From assembly GCF_014931605.1 (NCBI RefSeq), contig NZ_CP053382.1:806001-870000 (forward strand): DNA of 64,000 nucleotides, read 5' to 3'. Below are positions 38,316 through 46,473 of this stretch, piece by piece. Source of the DNA: Halomonas sp. MCCC 1A13316 (GTDB lineage Bacteria; Pseudomonadota; Gammaproteobacteria; Pseudomonadales; Halomonadaceae). Position 1 is the first letter of the stretch. Each line of letters begins with the position of its first letter. Position numbers and translations under genes: made by a program. Under the pieces are notes generated by a model. That model had not been told where the DNA came from. It did no database searches and saw only the letters and a list, made by a program, of their open reading frames with translations.

Positions 38316-39254
38316 ATGACCAACTCAACCAAGCCACGCAACCGCACCGGCTGGTATGCCCTGGCTTGCCTGCTGCTGGTCGGCAGCCTGCTGGCCCTGT
38401 CGCTGGTCGTGGCCAAAGTCGCCGACGGAGCCGGCGCGCCGCGCTTGAGCTTCCTCATGGTGGCAGTGACCGGCGCCGGCGTGCTGCTCCTAACGGTGGC
38501 AACCCAGCAACCTCAGCCGATGCGACTCGACCGGCGCATTGTCGAGTACTCGCTGGTCTCGGGTGCACTGTTTGCCCTGCCCAATGCGCTGGGCTTCCTG
38601 GCGGTGCGTCACGTAGGAGCCGGGTTCGTCTCGCTCAGCTTCGCCTTCCCGATTCTGGTGACCTGGGTGATTGCAGTGGGGCTGGGCATGGAGCGTGTCA
38701 ATGTGCTGCGGCTGCTCGGCGTGCTGTTGGGGCTGGCCGGAGGTGTGTTACTGGCGTGGGCCAAGGCGGGCGGCATGCAGGGCGCACAGGGCTGGGTCGC
38801 ACTGGTGCTGACGATCCCACTGGTCATCGCGCTGGGCAATATCTACCGCACCCTGCGCTGGCCCGGCGGGGCAGGACCGGTCTACCTCGCCGCGCTGATG
38901 CTGCTGGGCGGCGCGCTGGCGCTTGCCCCCTTCGTGCTGGCATTCGAAGCGCAGCAACTGGCGCTGTTGCTCGGCTCGACGGGGGTGCTTCGGCTGCTGC
39001 TCGCCGAAGTGGCCGTCTTTACGGTGCTCTACGTCTTCTATTTCATGCTGCAGAAAATCGCCGGCCCCGTCTACCTCAGCCAGATCGGCATGGTGGCGGC
39101 ATTGGTCGGCACGTTGATAGCGGTCTCGCTGTTAGGCGAGACGGTACCGCCCTATCTGGGCCTGGCGGGGGTGTTGGTGGTCCTCGGTGCGGTCCTGTTC
39201 CACCGTGGCGCTGCGCGCCGCGAAACGCCACCGCCTGCAACGGTGGAAGTCTGA
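38316..39254 (+). CDS. EamA/DMT family transporter
   Basis: A 312-residue protein with about ten hydrophobic helices in two five-helix repeats: WYALACLLLVGSLLALSLVVAKVADGAGAP, then YSLVSGALFALPNALGFLAVRHVGAGFVSLSFAFPILVTWVIA, and YFMLQKIAGPVYLSQIGMVAALVGTLIAVSLLGE as the conserved second half. Members export amino acids, nucleosides or drugs. ATG 38316 is behind CAGGAG. It is divergent from the MarR gene and may share a transcript with the nitroreductase 16 bp downstream. The substrate is unknown. Confidence 0.88.
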   Translation: MTNSTKPRNRTGWYALACLLLVGSLLALSLVVAKVADGAGAPRLSFLMVAVTGAGVLLLTVATQQPQPMRLDRRIVEYSLVSGALFALPNALGFLAVRHVGAGFVSLSFAFPILVTWVIAVGLGMERVNVLRLLGVLLGLAGGVLLAWAKAGGMQGAQGWVALVLTIPLVIALGNIYRTLRWPGGAGPVYLAALMLLGGALALAPFVLAFEAQQLALLLGSTGVLRLLLAEVAVFTVLYVFYFMLQKIAGPVYLSQIGMVAALVGTLIAVSLLGETVPPYLGLAGVLVVLGAVLFHRGAARRETPPPATVEV

Positions 39255-39269
39255 CCACAGGAGAGATGC

Positions 39270-39911
39270 ATGACCCCCATGGAAGCCCTGCATTGGCGCT
39301 ATGCCGCCAAGCACATGAATGGCAGCAAGGTGCCACAAGGCACGCTTGATACTATCCTCGATGCCGCGCGTCTGGCGCCATCGTCCTACGGCCTTCAGCC
39401 ATATAGTGTGCTGGTGGTGGAAGACCCAACGCTGCGTGAGCGGATCCGGCACGCTGCGTGCGACCAGCCACAGGTCAGCGAATGCTCCCACCTGTTGATT
39501 TTCGCTGCCTGGACCGAGGTGGATGAACGGCACGTGGATGAGCTGATCGAGCTGACTGCTGCGGCTCGCGGTCTCGATCCGGTAGAGCTGGAAGGGTATC
39601 GCCAGTCGCTCCATGCTGCCGTGGCCGGCTTCACCACAGCGGAGGTAAGGCATCACTGGGCGGCTCGACAAGCCTATATTGCCTTGGGTACGGCCTTGAC
39701 CGCAGCGGCAGCGGAACGGATCGACGCCTCGCCGATGGAAGGTTTCGACCCTTCGGCCCTGGACGCCCTGTTGGGTCTCGAGGCGCAAGGGTTGCGTAGC
39801 GTGGTGCTGCTGGCGCTTGGCTATCGCGATACGACGCAGGATCGCCTGGCCGGGCTGGCCAAGGTGCGCTGGCCCAGGGAGCGCTTCGTGGTGGAATGGA
39901 ATGGGGCCTGA
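39270..39911 (+). CDS. Nitroreductase family NAD(P)H-dependent oxidoreductase
   Basis: A 213-residue FMN enzyme of the NfsB type: MEALHWRYAAKHMNGSKVPQGTLDTILDAARLAPSSYGLQPYSVLVV, with APSSYGLQPY binding FMN, and a C-terminal FVVEWNGA. Later HWAARQAYIALGTALTAAAAERIDASPMEGFDPSAL is a family motif. Such enzymes reduce nitroaromatics and quinones and act in the cytoplasm as dimers. It is probably co-transcribed with the DMT exporter under MarR control, which makes it plausible that both handle a quinone or nitro compound. Not shown. Confidence 0.9.
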   Translation: MTPMEALHWRYAAKHMNGSKVPQGTLDTILDAARLAPSSYGLQPYSVLVVEDPTLRERIRHAACDQPQVSECSHLLIFAAWTEVDERHVDELIELTAAARGLDPVELEGYRQSLHAAVAGFTTAEVRHHWAARQAYIALGTALTAAAAERIDASPMEGFDPSALDALLGLEAQGLRSVVLLALGYRDTTQDRLAGLAKVRWPRERFVVEWNGA

Positions 39912-39924
39912 CGGCCCCGTATCG

Positions 39925-40236
39925 TTAGACGCTGCCCTCTTTCTCGATCACCAATACCCTGGCTTCTCCGACAGGACAAGCGATATGTTCGGTGCCCACC
40001 GAGGCAAAGAAGATGTCGCCTACCTCCAGCAGTCGGGAATGCTCTATGCCCTCGTTGCGATAACGCATTTCCACCTGGCCATCGAGCACCACGAAAACCT
40101 CTTCCCCATCGTTGACGTGCCAGCGGTATGGCTGGTCTGTCCAATGCAGGCGAGTGGTGATGCCGTTCATGCTGGCAATGTCCTTGGCTCCCCAGGCATG
40201 CTCCGCGGTGAAGTCCCGGCTACGGGTGATGTCCAT
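39925..40236 (-). CDS. Cupin domain protein
   Basis: A 103-residue single cupin: LHWTDQPYRWHVNDGEEVFVVLDGQVEMRYRNEGIEHSRLLEVGDIFFASVGTEHIACPVGEARVLVIEKEGSV. The HVNDGEE stretch and EHIA supply the usual His, Glu and His metal ligands. ATG 40236 gives the shortest complete cupin. The frame stays open far upstream on this strand, but that part is antisense to the sigma-factor gene. It is divergent from the DGPF/ECF pair. No enzyme function can be assigned. Confidence 0.85.
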   Translation of the reverse strand: MDITRSRDFTAEHAWGAKDIASMNGITTRLHWTDQPYRWHVNDGEEVFVVLDGQVEMRYRNEGIEHSRLLEVGDIFFASVGTEHIACPVGEARVLVIEKEGSV

Positions 40237-40349
40237 GGTGGTCTCGGTCAGGTCTCGGTAGTGCGTGCTATCTTCTCTTGAACCGAGATCAATGACCATA
40301 TACCAGTGGCGAGAAGAACAGTTCCCTCTCTTTGGCATGTCATGGCGAC

Positions 40350-40377
40350 TGTCGATTCGCAGTGCCCTGGTTCGATG
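40350..40377 (+). promoter_or_regulatory. Candidate ECF42-type promoter
   Basis: TGTCGA (40350-40355), a 17-base spacer and CGATG (40373-40377) lie 49 bp upstream of the DGPF gene. The ECF42 group is known for a TGTCGA-like -35 box, so this may be an autoregulatory promoter of the downstream sigma factor. Not proven. Confidence 0.5.
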
Positions 40378-40425
40378 ACTCATCGGATAGCAATGAGCTG
40401 TCATGCCATTCAAGGAGAGACGACC

Positions 40426-40785
40426 ATGCAATACATGCTGATGTGCTGTATCGACGAGGCGCTGTGGAACGGCTTGCCGGATGCCGAGCGCGACGCTGTC
40501 ATGAACGACTACAACGCCCTGATCCAGGAAATGGTCACCAGTGGCCACTATCGCGGCGGTGCCCGGCTGCAGTCGGTGGATTCGGCCACCACCCTGCGCG
40601 AGCAGAACGGCAAAGTGGTGACGCTGGACGGGCCCTTCGCCGAGAGCCGCGAACAGTTGGGCGGTTTTCACGTGGTGGAGTGCCGCGACCTGGACGAGGC
40701 CTTGGGGCTGGCGCGGCGCATCCCGCCGCTGCGGGTCGGCGGCTCGGTCGAGGTGCGACCGGTGGATCCCGCTTATCGACTGTGA
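40426..40785 (+). CDS. DGPF/YCII domain protein partner of ECF42 sigma
   Basis: A 119-residue ferredoxin-like YCII-domain protein: MQYMLMCCIDEALWNGLPDAERDAVMNDYNALIQEMVTSG, GKVVTLDGPFAESREQLGGFHVVECRDLDEALGLARRIPPLRVGGSVEVRPV. The Asp-Gly-Pro-Phe motif names the family. Genes of this type nearly always lie directly before an ECF42 sigma factor and are its best-conserved targets; here only 9 bp separate them. The ATG at 40426 is behind AAGGAGAG. The biochemical role is not known. Confidence 0.88.
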   Translation: MQYMLMCCIDEALWNGLPDAERDAVMNDYNALIQEMVTSGHYRGGARLQSVDSATTLREQNGKVVTLDGPFAESREQLGGFHVVECRDLDEALGLARRIPPLRVGGSVEVRPVDPAYRL

Positions 40786-40794
40786 GGGATTTGC

Positions 40795-42042
40795 GTGACC
40801 CTGGACGATCTCTATCGCCGCGAGTATGGCCGTGTGCTGGCCAGCCTGATTCGCCGGTTCGGCCAATTCGAGCTGGCCGAGGATGCCGTGCAGGCGGCTT
40901 TCGAGGCGGCGATGGTGCAGTGGCCGGCCCAGGGCTGGCCGCCTAACCCGACCTCGTGGCTGATCTCCACTGCTCGTCACAAGGTGGTCGACCAGTTGCG
41001 CCATCAGCAGATGCGCGAGCGCAAGGGCGACGAGCTGCGCCAGCACCTCGAACTGATGCTGGAGTGCGACCTCGAGGCCGAGCCGCTCGACAGCCTGCGC
41101 TTGATTTTCGCCTGCTGCCACCCGGCTCTGGCACGACCCGCCCAGGTGGCACTGACGCTGCATACCCTGGGCGGGTTGCGTACCGAGGAGATCGCCCGCG
41201 CCTTCATGGTGCCGGTGCCGACCCTGGCCCAGCGGCTGGTGCGAGCCAAGGCCAAGATCCGCGATGCCGGCATTCCCTTCGAGGTGCCTGACGACACGGC
41301 GCTTGGCGAACGCCTGGAGTCGGTACTGGCGGTAATCTACCTGATCTTCAACGAAGGCTACGCGGCCAGCTTCGGCGACGACTGGGTGCGCGGCGACCTC
41401 TGCGCCGAGGCGATTCGCCTGGGGCGAATGCTGGTGCGGCTATTGCCGGCCGAGCGCGAGGCGCGTGGTTTGCTGGCGCTGATGCTGATGCACCATTCCC
41501 GGCGTGACACGCGTACCGACGAGGCCGGCGACATCGTGCTGCTGGAGGAGCAGGATCGCACGCGCTGGAATGTCGACGAAATCGAGGAGGGCTCCGCCCA
41601 TATCGAGGTAGCGCTACGCGGCAGCCCGCTGGGCACCTACGCAGTGCAAGCCGCCATCGCGGCCCTGCACGCCCAGGCTGCGACACCCGCCGAGACCGAC
41701 TGGCGGCGCATCGCCGCGCTCTACAGTCTGCTCTACGCCCTACAACCCACGCCCGTGGTGGCGCTCAATCGGGCCGTGGCGATCGCCATGGCCGATGGGC
41801 TGGAAGCGGGCCTCGAGCAACTCGAGAATATCCATTTGCCCAACTATCACCTGCTGCCTGCGACGCGTGCCGACCTGCTGCGCCGGCTGGGCCGTCTTGA
41901 CGAGGCGGCAGTGCACTACCGTGAGGCGTTGAAACTGGTCACCCACGACGCCGAGCGACGTTTTCTTGAATGCCGCTTGCGCGAAGTCATGGCGAACGCC
42001 GCCGATGTCGATTTGCCGTTGGCTGGCTCGAAAGAGGGATGA
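40795..42042 (+). CDS. ECF42-type RNA polymerase sigma factor
   Basis: A 415-residue ECF sigma factor beginning with GTG 40795. Region 2 is YRREYGRVLASLIRRFGQFELAEDAVQAAFEAAMVQWPAQGWPPNPTSWL, and region 4 is VALTLHTLGGLRTEEIARAFMVPVPTLAQRLVRAKAKIR. The C-terminal 240 residues form the ECF42 helical extension, rich in TPR-like helices. It ends with DLLRRLGRLDEAAVHYREAL and RFLECRLREV, the group signature. ECF42 factors lack a classical anti-sigma factor and the extension is thought to control activity. The DGPF gene upstream and perhaps the DUF1428 gene downstream are partners. Confidence 0.9.
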   Translation: MTLDDLYRREYGRVLASLIRRFGQFELAEDAVQAAFEAAMVQWPAQGWPPNPTSWLISTARHKVVDQLRHQQMRERKGDELRQHLELMLECDLEAEPLDSLRLIFACCHPALARPAQVALTLHTLGGLRTEEIARAFMVPVPTLAQRLVRAKAKIRDAGIPFEVPDDTALGERLESVLAVIYLIFNEGYAASFGDDWVRGDLCAEAIRLGRMLVRLLPAEREARGLLALMLMHHSRRDTRTDEAGDIVLLEEQDRTRWNVDEIEEGSAHIEVALRGSPLGTYAVQAAIAALHAQAATPAETDWRRIAALYSLLYALQPTPVVALNRAVAIAMADGLEAGLEQLENIHLPNYHLLPATRADLLRRLGRLDEAAVHYREALKLVTHDAERRFLECRLREVMANAADVDLPLAGSKEG

Positions 42043-42085
42043 GGCCGCTTGGCCCATTCAAAGCTCATCACTCAGGAGACACCCC

Positions 42086-42448
42086 ATGAGCTACGTCGAT
42101 GGTTTCGTAGTGCCGGTTCCCGAAGGGAATCTTGACGCCTACCTGGACATGGCCCGGCGTGCCGGCGAAATCTGGTGCGAGCACGGCGCGCTGGAGTACG
42201 TCGAGTGCGTGGCCGATGACGTCCCGCCGGGACAGCACACCTCCTTTCCGCTGAGCGTCAAGCTCGAACCGAGGGAGAAGGTGATCTTCTCCTGGATCCT
42301 CTACCCCTCGCGCGAGGAGCGCGATCGCATCAATGCCAAGGTGATGGAGGATCCGCGCATGGCAGATATGATGGATCCGGCGAACCATCCGTTCGATGGC
42401 AAGCGCATGATCTGGGGAGGATTCCGTGAGGCGCTGAGAATGCCCTAG
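42086..42448 (+). CDS. DUF1428 family protein
   Basis: A 120-residue protein: MSYVDGFVVPVPEGNLDAYLDMARRAGEIWCEHGALEYVECVADDVPPGQHTSFP, then EKVIFSWILYPSREERDRINAKVMEDPRM and a C-terminal DGKRMIWGGFREAL. The SYVDGFVVPVP start and the KRMIWGGF end identify DUF1428, a dimeric ferredoxin-like fold of unknown function. It lies 44 bp after the ECF sigma gene in the same direction and probably on the same transcript. It is convergent with the DUF4010 gene. Confidence 0.88.
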   Translation: MSYVDGFVVPVPEGNLDAYLDMARRAGEIWCEHGALEYVECVADDVPPGQHTSFPLSVKLEPREKVIFSWILYPSREERDRINAKVMEDPRMADMMDPANHPFDGKRMIWGGFREALRMP

Positions 42449-42451
42449 GGT

Positions 42452-43729
42452 CTACTGCAGCCAGGCGATGGCCAGCCCCACCACCGCGGAAGCCAATGTC
42501 GGACCGGCAATGCAGCGGGACAGATGAGCATTGCCGGCGCTGATGGCCAGCACCACCTTGAACAGGTTGTTGACCGAGGCCGCCAGCACGATGCCCAGCA
42601 CGGCGGTGGTGAGTTCGATGGTGCTCGTGGCCATGCGGCTCAGCGACAGGGCAACGGCATGCACGTCCGCCATGCCGGAAACGGCAGCCAGCAGGTAGAC
42701 GCCGGCAGCGCCGAGCCAGGCGCGCAGCCATTCTCCCAGCACCATGACCACCGCCAACAGCGCGCCGAGCAGCAGCGCGGCGCGCAGTTCCAAAGGGTTC
42801 TGAGTCATCGGTCGGTCGGCCTTGAAGCCGCGGCGATGGCGGCGCCATAGCCACAGCGCCGGCAGGTAGAGCGTCACCCCCATGGCCGTTACCGGTGCCA
42901 CCAGTCGCGGCAGCATCTCGGGGCCGAGCAAGGCGGCATAGAGTAACAGGCGCGGCAGCATGGTGCCGCAAGCCAGCAGGATGCCTGCGGCGAGCATCGG
43001 GGCGAGCTGCGGTTCGCGGCGCGCCTGGCGAGCGTACTGCAGGGTCAAGGCGGTGGAGGAGGAGAGTCCGGCGAACAACCCGGTGAACAGTATGCCTTTC
43101 TCGGTGCCGCCGAGGCGCACGGCGAAGTAGCCGACGAACGAGATCGAGGCGATCAGCACCACTAGCCACCAGATCTCGTAGGGGTTGAGCACGCCGCCGG
43201 GGCCCATGTCCTCGTTGGGCAGCAGCGGAAGCATCACCACGCTGATCAACAACAGCTTGAGACCGGCATCGAGCTCGTTGGCTTGCAGCTTGTTGAGCAG
43301 GCCATGGATCTCGCGCTTGTTGTCGAGAATCAGCGCCGTGACCACTGCGCAGGCCGTGGCCAGCCCAATGTCCTCCGCTACCGCCAGTGCGCCGAAGCAG
43401 AACGTCAGCAGCAGTCCGATCAGCCCGGTGATGCTGTAGTCGCGGATCTGCTCCATGCGAGCCCGGTAGCCGACCAGGGCGGTGATCGCCACGGCCAGGA
43501 AGATCAGCGGGAAGGCCCAGCGCGTCAGCACCTCTGACAGTAGGGCTGCCACGCCCCCGAACAATCCCACCAAGGCGTGAGTGCGCACCCCGGCGACCCG
43601 CTCGCCCCACTCCCGCTCACGGGCGACCCAGCCTCGTTCGATGCCGATCAGGGCACCCAGCATCAGCGCTACGCCGAGTTCGATGAAATTCCTGTTGGTG
43701 AAAAGAAACTCACGGGTAGCTTCTTCCAT
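42452..43729 (-). CDS. MgtC/SapB plus DUF4010 membrane protein
   Basis: A 425-residue inner-membrane protein. The N-terminal 150 residues are MgtC/SapB-like: LGVALMLGALIGIERGWVAREREWGERVAGVRTHALVGLFGGVAALL, with the conserved Arg of GIERG. The C-terminal 250 residues are the DUF4010 region of about eight helices (WWLVVLIASISFVGYFAVRLGGTEKGILFTGLFAGLSSSTALTLQYA to NNLFKVVLAISAGN). MgtC proteins affect Mg2+ homeostasis and ATPase activity; the function of DUF4010 is unknown. It is divergent from the complex I-like cluster, 135 bp apart. Start 43729 is chosen over 43789 because the family begins near this Met. Confidence 0.87.
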   Translation of the reverse strand: MEEATREFLFTNRNFIELGVALMLGALIGIERGWVAREREWGERVAGVRTHALVGLFGGVAALLSEVLTRWAFPLIFLAVAITALVGYRARMEQIRDYSITGLIGLLLTFCFGALAVAEDIGLATACAVVTALILDNKREIHGLLNKLQANELDAGLKLLLISVVMLPLLPNEDMGPGGVLNPYEIWWLVVLIASISFVGYFAVRLGGTEKGILFTGLFAGLSSSTALTLQYARQARREPQLAPMLAAGILLACGTMLPRLLLYAALLGPEMLPRLVAPVTAMGVTLYLPALWLWRRHRRGFKADRPMTQNPLELRAALLLGALLAVVMVLGEWLRAWLGAAGVYLLAAVSGMADVHAVALSLSRMATSTIELTTAVLGIVLAASVNNLFKVVLAISAGNAHLSRCIAGPTLASAVVGLAIAWLQ

Positions 43730-43864
43730 TTCATTCTCGTCCCTGAAGGTTCTGCCATTCAGAGTGGTCGGTAACGAAGCCTTGATCAATTCGGTGCACT
43801 ACAGGAAAGCAACCGGGTTTGAGTTCGACTGCGATGGCAACTAGCTTTCAGTCAGGATTTGGTA

Positions 43865-44239
43865 ATGATCGCCGCAAAGCGAGGGATTCGCATGGCGCTG
43901 CTCACTCTGTCTCTCATTCTGCTGGCAACCCTGGGGCTGGGGTTGCTACTGCAATGGCTACCGGCGCGCGGAAAGCCGAAGCCGACCTACCCGCAACGGG
44001 CACCCTTCCTGGGTGGCGGCGGCCCTGATACGCATGCCTGGAGCCGCTACCACATTCGTTACTACCCCATGACGCTGCTCCTGATCGCCTTCGAGATGGA
44101 GATGATGTTCATGTACCCGTGGGCGGTGGTGTTCGTCGAGAAGGGTGCCATGGCGGTCATGGAAATGGGCATGTTTCTGGCAATCCTGTCGGTGGGTATC
44201 GTCTACGCCTGGCGTGAGGGGGTGTTCCGGTGGCAGTAA
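43865..44239 (+). CDS. NuoA-like subunit of an orphan complex I-related module
   Basis: A 124-residue, three-helix membrane protein. Segments are MALLTLSLILLATLGLGLLL, RYHIRYYPMTLLLIAFEMEMMFMYPWAVVF and EMGMFLAILSVGIVYAWREG. The FEMEMMFMYPWAV stretch corresponds to the NuoA FDVEVxFLYPWA motif, so the conserved acid is kept but changed from FD to FE. The NuoA loop with PYECG is replaced by PFLGGGGPDTHAWSR. It starts an eight-gene operon with overlapping stop and start codons. Two starts are possible, 43865 and 43892; the latter has GAGGG upstream. Confidence 0.82.
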   Translation: MIAAKRGIRMALLTLSLILLATLGLGLLLQWLPARGKPKPTYPQRAPFLGGGGPDTHAWSRYHIRYYPMTLLLIAFEMEMMFMYPWAVVFVEKGAMAVMEMGMFLAILSVGIVYAWREGVFRWQ

Positions 44240-45531
44240 GCTGGCAACGTCGCCTGGCGGCTCGCGCGCCGGCGCCCGTCTTCCTTGCCGAAGGGGCGCG
44301 TATCGGCCCGCTGCGCGAAACGCTTGCGCTCTCACCCGGCATTCGCCTTGTCGATACGCCTCGTCATGCCAGCGTGCTGGTGGTGGCGGGCGATATCCCG
44401 ACCGGCTGGCGCGACGACCTGCGCCGACTCCACGATCAGTTGCCCGCACCGTTCGCCAGCGTGTGGTGTCGTTGCGAGCCGTTCGAGGCACTGCGCAACC
44501 CCATACGCAACGATGCCATCGAGGCGTTGCCCCAAGGCGTCGTCGAGACGCATCGCGAGCTGATGCTGGGCAAGCGCGACAGTGCGCCTCGGCTGCTGCC
44601 GGACGAACCGCCGAATCCCTGGGAGGGACTCGGCGACGATGGCCATGGCGGCGAGGGCATGATGGGGGGCACGCCCTACGGTCGGCCCATGGCCATGAAC
44701 ATGCAGGACGATCTTCGCGATGGCCTGACGCTGGATACGTTGACCTTCAGGCTGGGGCCTTTTCATTCCGCCTTGCCGCCGGGCCTGCAGGCAGAGGTCA
44801 GCCTGCAGGGCGACCTGGTGCAGGCCTGGACGATCACGCGCAAGCCCTTTGCCAGCGTCGTCGAGCCGATCTTCCATGCGGCTCGCCAGGAGCCGGTGCC
44901 AATCGCCGAGCTTGAGCTGAGCCGTGCTCGCCATCACCTGCGCCGGCTTTACCGGGGTCTAAGGGTCGCGGGCTGGCCGAGACTGGCTGAACGAACCCTG
45001 CGCATGGCCGGGCAGCTGAGCCCCAACAGCGATATCGCAGGCCTGCGCCGCGCCTTGGAGCGCGGGGGACTGTGGCGGCTGGCGTTGCCCGAGCCCGGCC
45101 GCGGTGATTTGGACAAAGAGCAGGCGCGGCAGCTCGGTGGGCCGGCGGCACGTGCGGCGGGCATCGATGAGGACCTGCGCAGCCAGGACGCGCACTACCG
45201 CCGGCTCGGCTTTGCGCCGACCTGTCGCGAGGCGGGCGATACGGCGGCTCGCTGGCAACAGTGGCTCGACGAGATCGAGCAGTCGCTGGCGCTGGCCGGC
45301 CAGGCCGCCCGTCACGACCTGAAGACCGCCGAGACCGCTGCCGTCGAGACCCCGCGCGGCCCTTGGGCCGATGGCTCTCCTCACGACATGAGCGATCTGC
45401 TGGGCGAAGTGCTGCCGGGGCTGGAGTGGGGCGAAGCGCTGCTGACCCTGGCCAGCCTGGACGTGGCCGCTCTTGATCTGCACCCCCTCGATATTTGGCT
45501 GGCCGACACGGGCCGGGAGGGGCGCGCATGA
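44230..45531 (+). CDS. Degenerate NuoB-NuoD fusion-like protein
   Basis: A 433-residue soluble protein beginning GTG 44230 within the nuoA-like stop region. Residues 45-80 (RHASVLVVAGDIPTGWRDDL, then RRLHDQLPAPFASVWC) align with the core of NuoB ([30 protein letters not shown]). The adjacent Cys-Cys before this and the later GCPP are gone, leaving C80 and C82. Residues 168-260 (LDTLTFRLGPFHSALPPGLQ, then AEVSLQGDLVQAW) match NuoD NMGPQHP...LELDGE, followed by SRARHHLRRLYRGLRVAGWP like ERIANHL. Most quinone-site residues are absent. It should dock on the membrane arm but cannot carry cluster N2. Confidence 0.78.
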   Translation: MAVSWQRRLAARAPAPVFLAEGARIGPLRETLALSPGIRLVDTPRHASVLVVAGDIPTGWRDDLRRLHDQLPAPFASVWCRCEPFEALRNPIRNDAIEALPQGVVETHRELMLGKRDSAPRLLPDEPPNPWEGLGDDGHGGEGMMGGTPYGRPMAMNMQDDLRDGLTLDTLTFRLGPFHSALPPGLQAEVSLQGDLVQAWTITRKPFASVVEPIFHAARQEPVPIAELELSRARHHLRRLYRGLRVAGWPRLAERTLRMAGQLSPNSDIAGLRRALERGGLWRLALPEPGRGDLDKEQARQLGGPAARAAGIDEDLRSQDAHYRRLGFAPTCREAGDTAARWQQWLDEIEQSLALAGQAARHDLKTAETAAVETPRGPWADGSPHDMSDLLGEVLPGLEWGEALLTLASLDVAALDLHPLDIWLADTGREGRA

Positions 45532-46454
45532 TTCTCGACCAACTGATTCTGCCGTGGCTGCTGGCCTGGCTGGTGGCTGGCCTGGGCGCCTACCTGGTGG
45601 CGGTGCTCGACCGTTTGATGGCAACGGGCTCGGCCCAGGCGAAAAGCGTATGGCTCGCGCCCTTGGCCAGCGCTGCCTGGTTGATGACGCAGCAGGCCAC
45701 GACCACCGAGGCACCGGACGCTCCCGCCTGGCGGCTGGCGCCGGCGCTCTACCTGGCCCTGGCCGCCACCGGGCTGGCGCTGGTGCCTTGGTCGCCGACG
45801 CTGGTCGGTGTCGATCTGTCGACCAGCCTGGTGCTGTGGGGCAGCCTGGAAGCACTGGCCACGGTGGTGATCTTCCTACATGGCTGGTCGGCCAACTCTC
45901 ACCTGGCCCTGATCGGCGCCTACCGTTACGTCGCCCTGGGGCTCTCCTACCTGCTGATCAGCATGTTCGTGCTGATCGGCGTGGCGCTGCCGGCCGAGTC
46001 GCTGCGCTTGACCGAGGTGGTGGCGGCGCAGGCGTCGCTCTGGCACGTGGTTTCCCAGCCGTTGGGGCTGCCGCTGTTTCTGGTGGTGGGTCTGGGGCTG
46101 ACCTTCTGGGGGCCGCTCGACCTGGCCGACTCGGAGGACCTCTCGGGCGGCACCGCGGTGGAACGTTCGGGCCCGCCGCGTCTGGTATGGGCGCTGGCGC
46201 GCGCCGCCATGCTGGTGGCCTTCAGTGCGATTGCCGCCACCGCTTTCCTTGGAGGTTGGATGGGCCCCTGGTTGCCGGGGCCGGCCTGGCTGCTGATCAA
46301 GAGCCTGGCGGTACTGGTCGCGCTGCTGTGGCTGGGGCGTCGGCTGCCCAGGCTCGCGCCCGAGCGCTGCGTGACGCTGATGTGGGTGCTGCTGCTGCCG
46401 CTCTCCTTCGTCGACTTGATCTGGGCGGGGGCAGTAGCCCTGTGGATGGCCTGA
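45528..46454 (+). CDS. NuoH-like subunit, quinone-site loop lost
   Basis: A 308-residue, eight-helix protein. ATG 45528 overlaps the previous stop (ATGA) and follows GGGAGGGG. It retains NuoH features: FLHGWSANSHLALIGAYRYVALGLSYLLISMFVLIG (from GGWxxNxKYxLLGxxRxxAQxxSYE) and FWGPLDLADSEDLSGGTAVERSG (from PFDLPEAExEL). The first loop that in NuoH is ERKxxGxMQxRxGPN, with the quinone-tunnel Arg and Glu, is replaced by LDRLMATGSAQAKSVWLAP. The Glu of SYE is also Leu. It should anchor the B/D-like fusion but not form a normal quinone cavity. Confidence 0.82.
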   Translation: MILDQLILPWLLAWLVAGLGAYLVAVLDRLMATGSAQAKSVWLAPLASAAWLMTQQATTTEAPDAPAWRLAPALYLALAATGLALVPWSPTLVGVDLSTSLVLWGSLEALATVVIFLHGWSANSHLALIGAYRYVALGLSYLLISMFVLIGVALPAESLRLTEVVAAQASLWHVVSQPLGLPLFLVVGLGLTFWGPLDLADSEDLSGGTAVERSGPPRLVWALARAAMLVAFSAIAATAFLGGWMGPWLPGPAWLLIKSLAVLVALLWLGRRLPRLAPERCVTLMWVLLLPLSFVDLIWAGAVALWMA

Positions 46455-46473
46455 GCGAGGCCAAGGAGATGTC

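Noticed and set aside
39925..41163. 412-codon minus-strand frame ending in the cupin
   Set aside because: Only its last 103 codons are cupin-like. The upstream part is antisense to the ECF42 sigma and DGPF genes.
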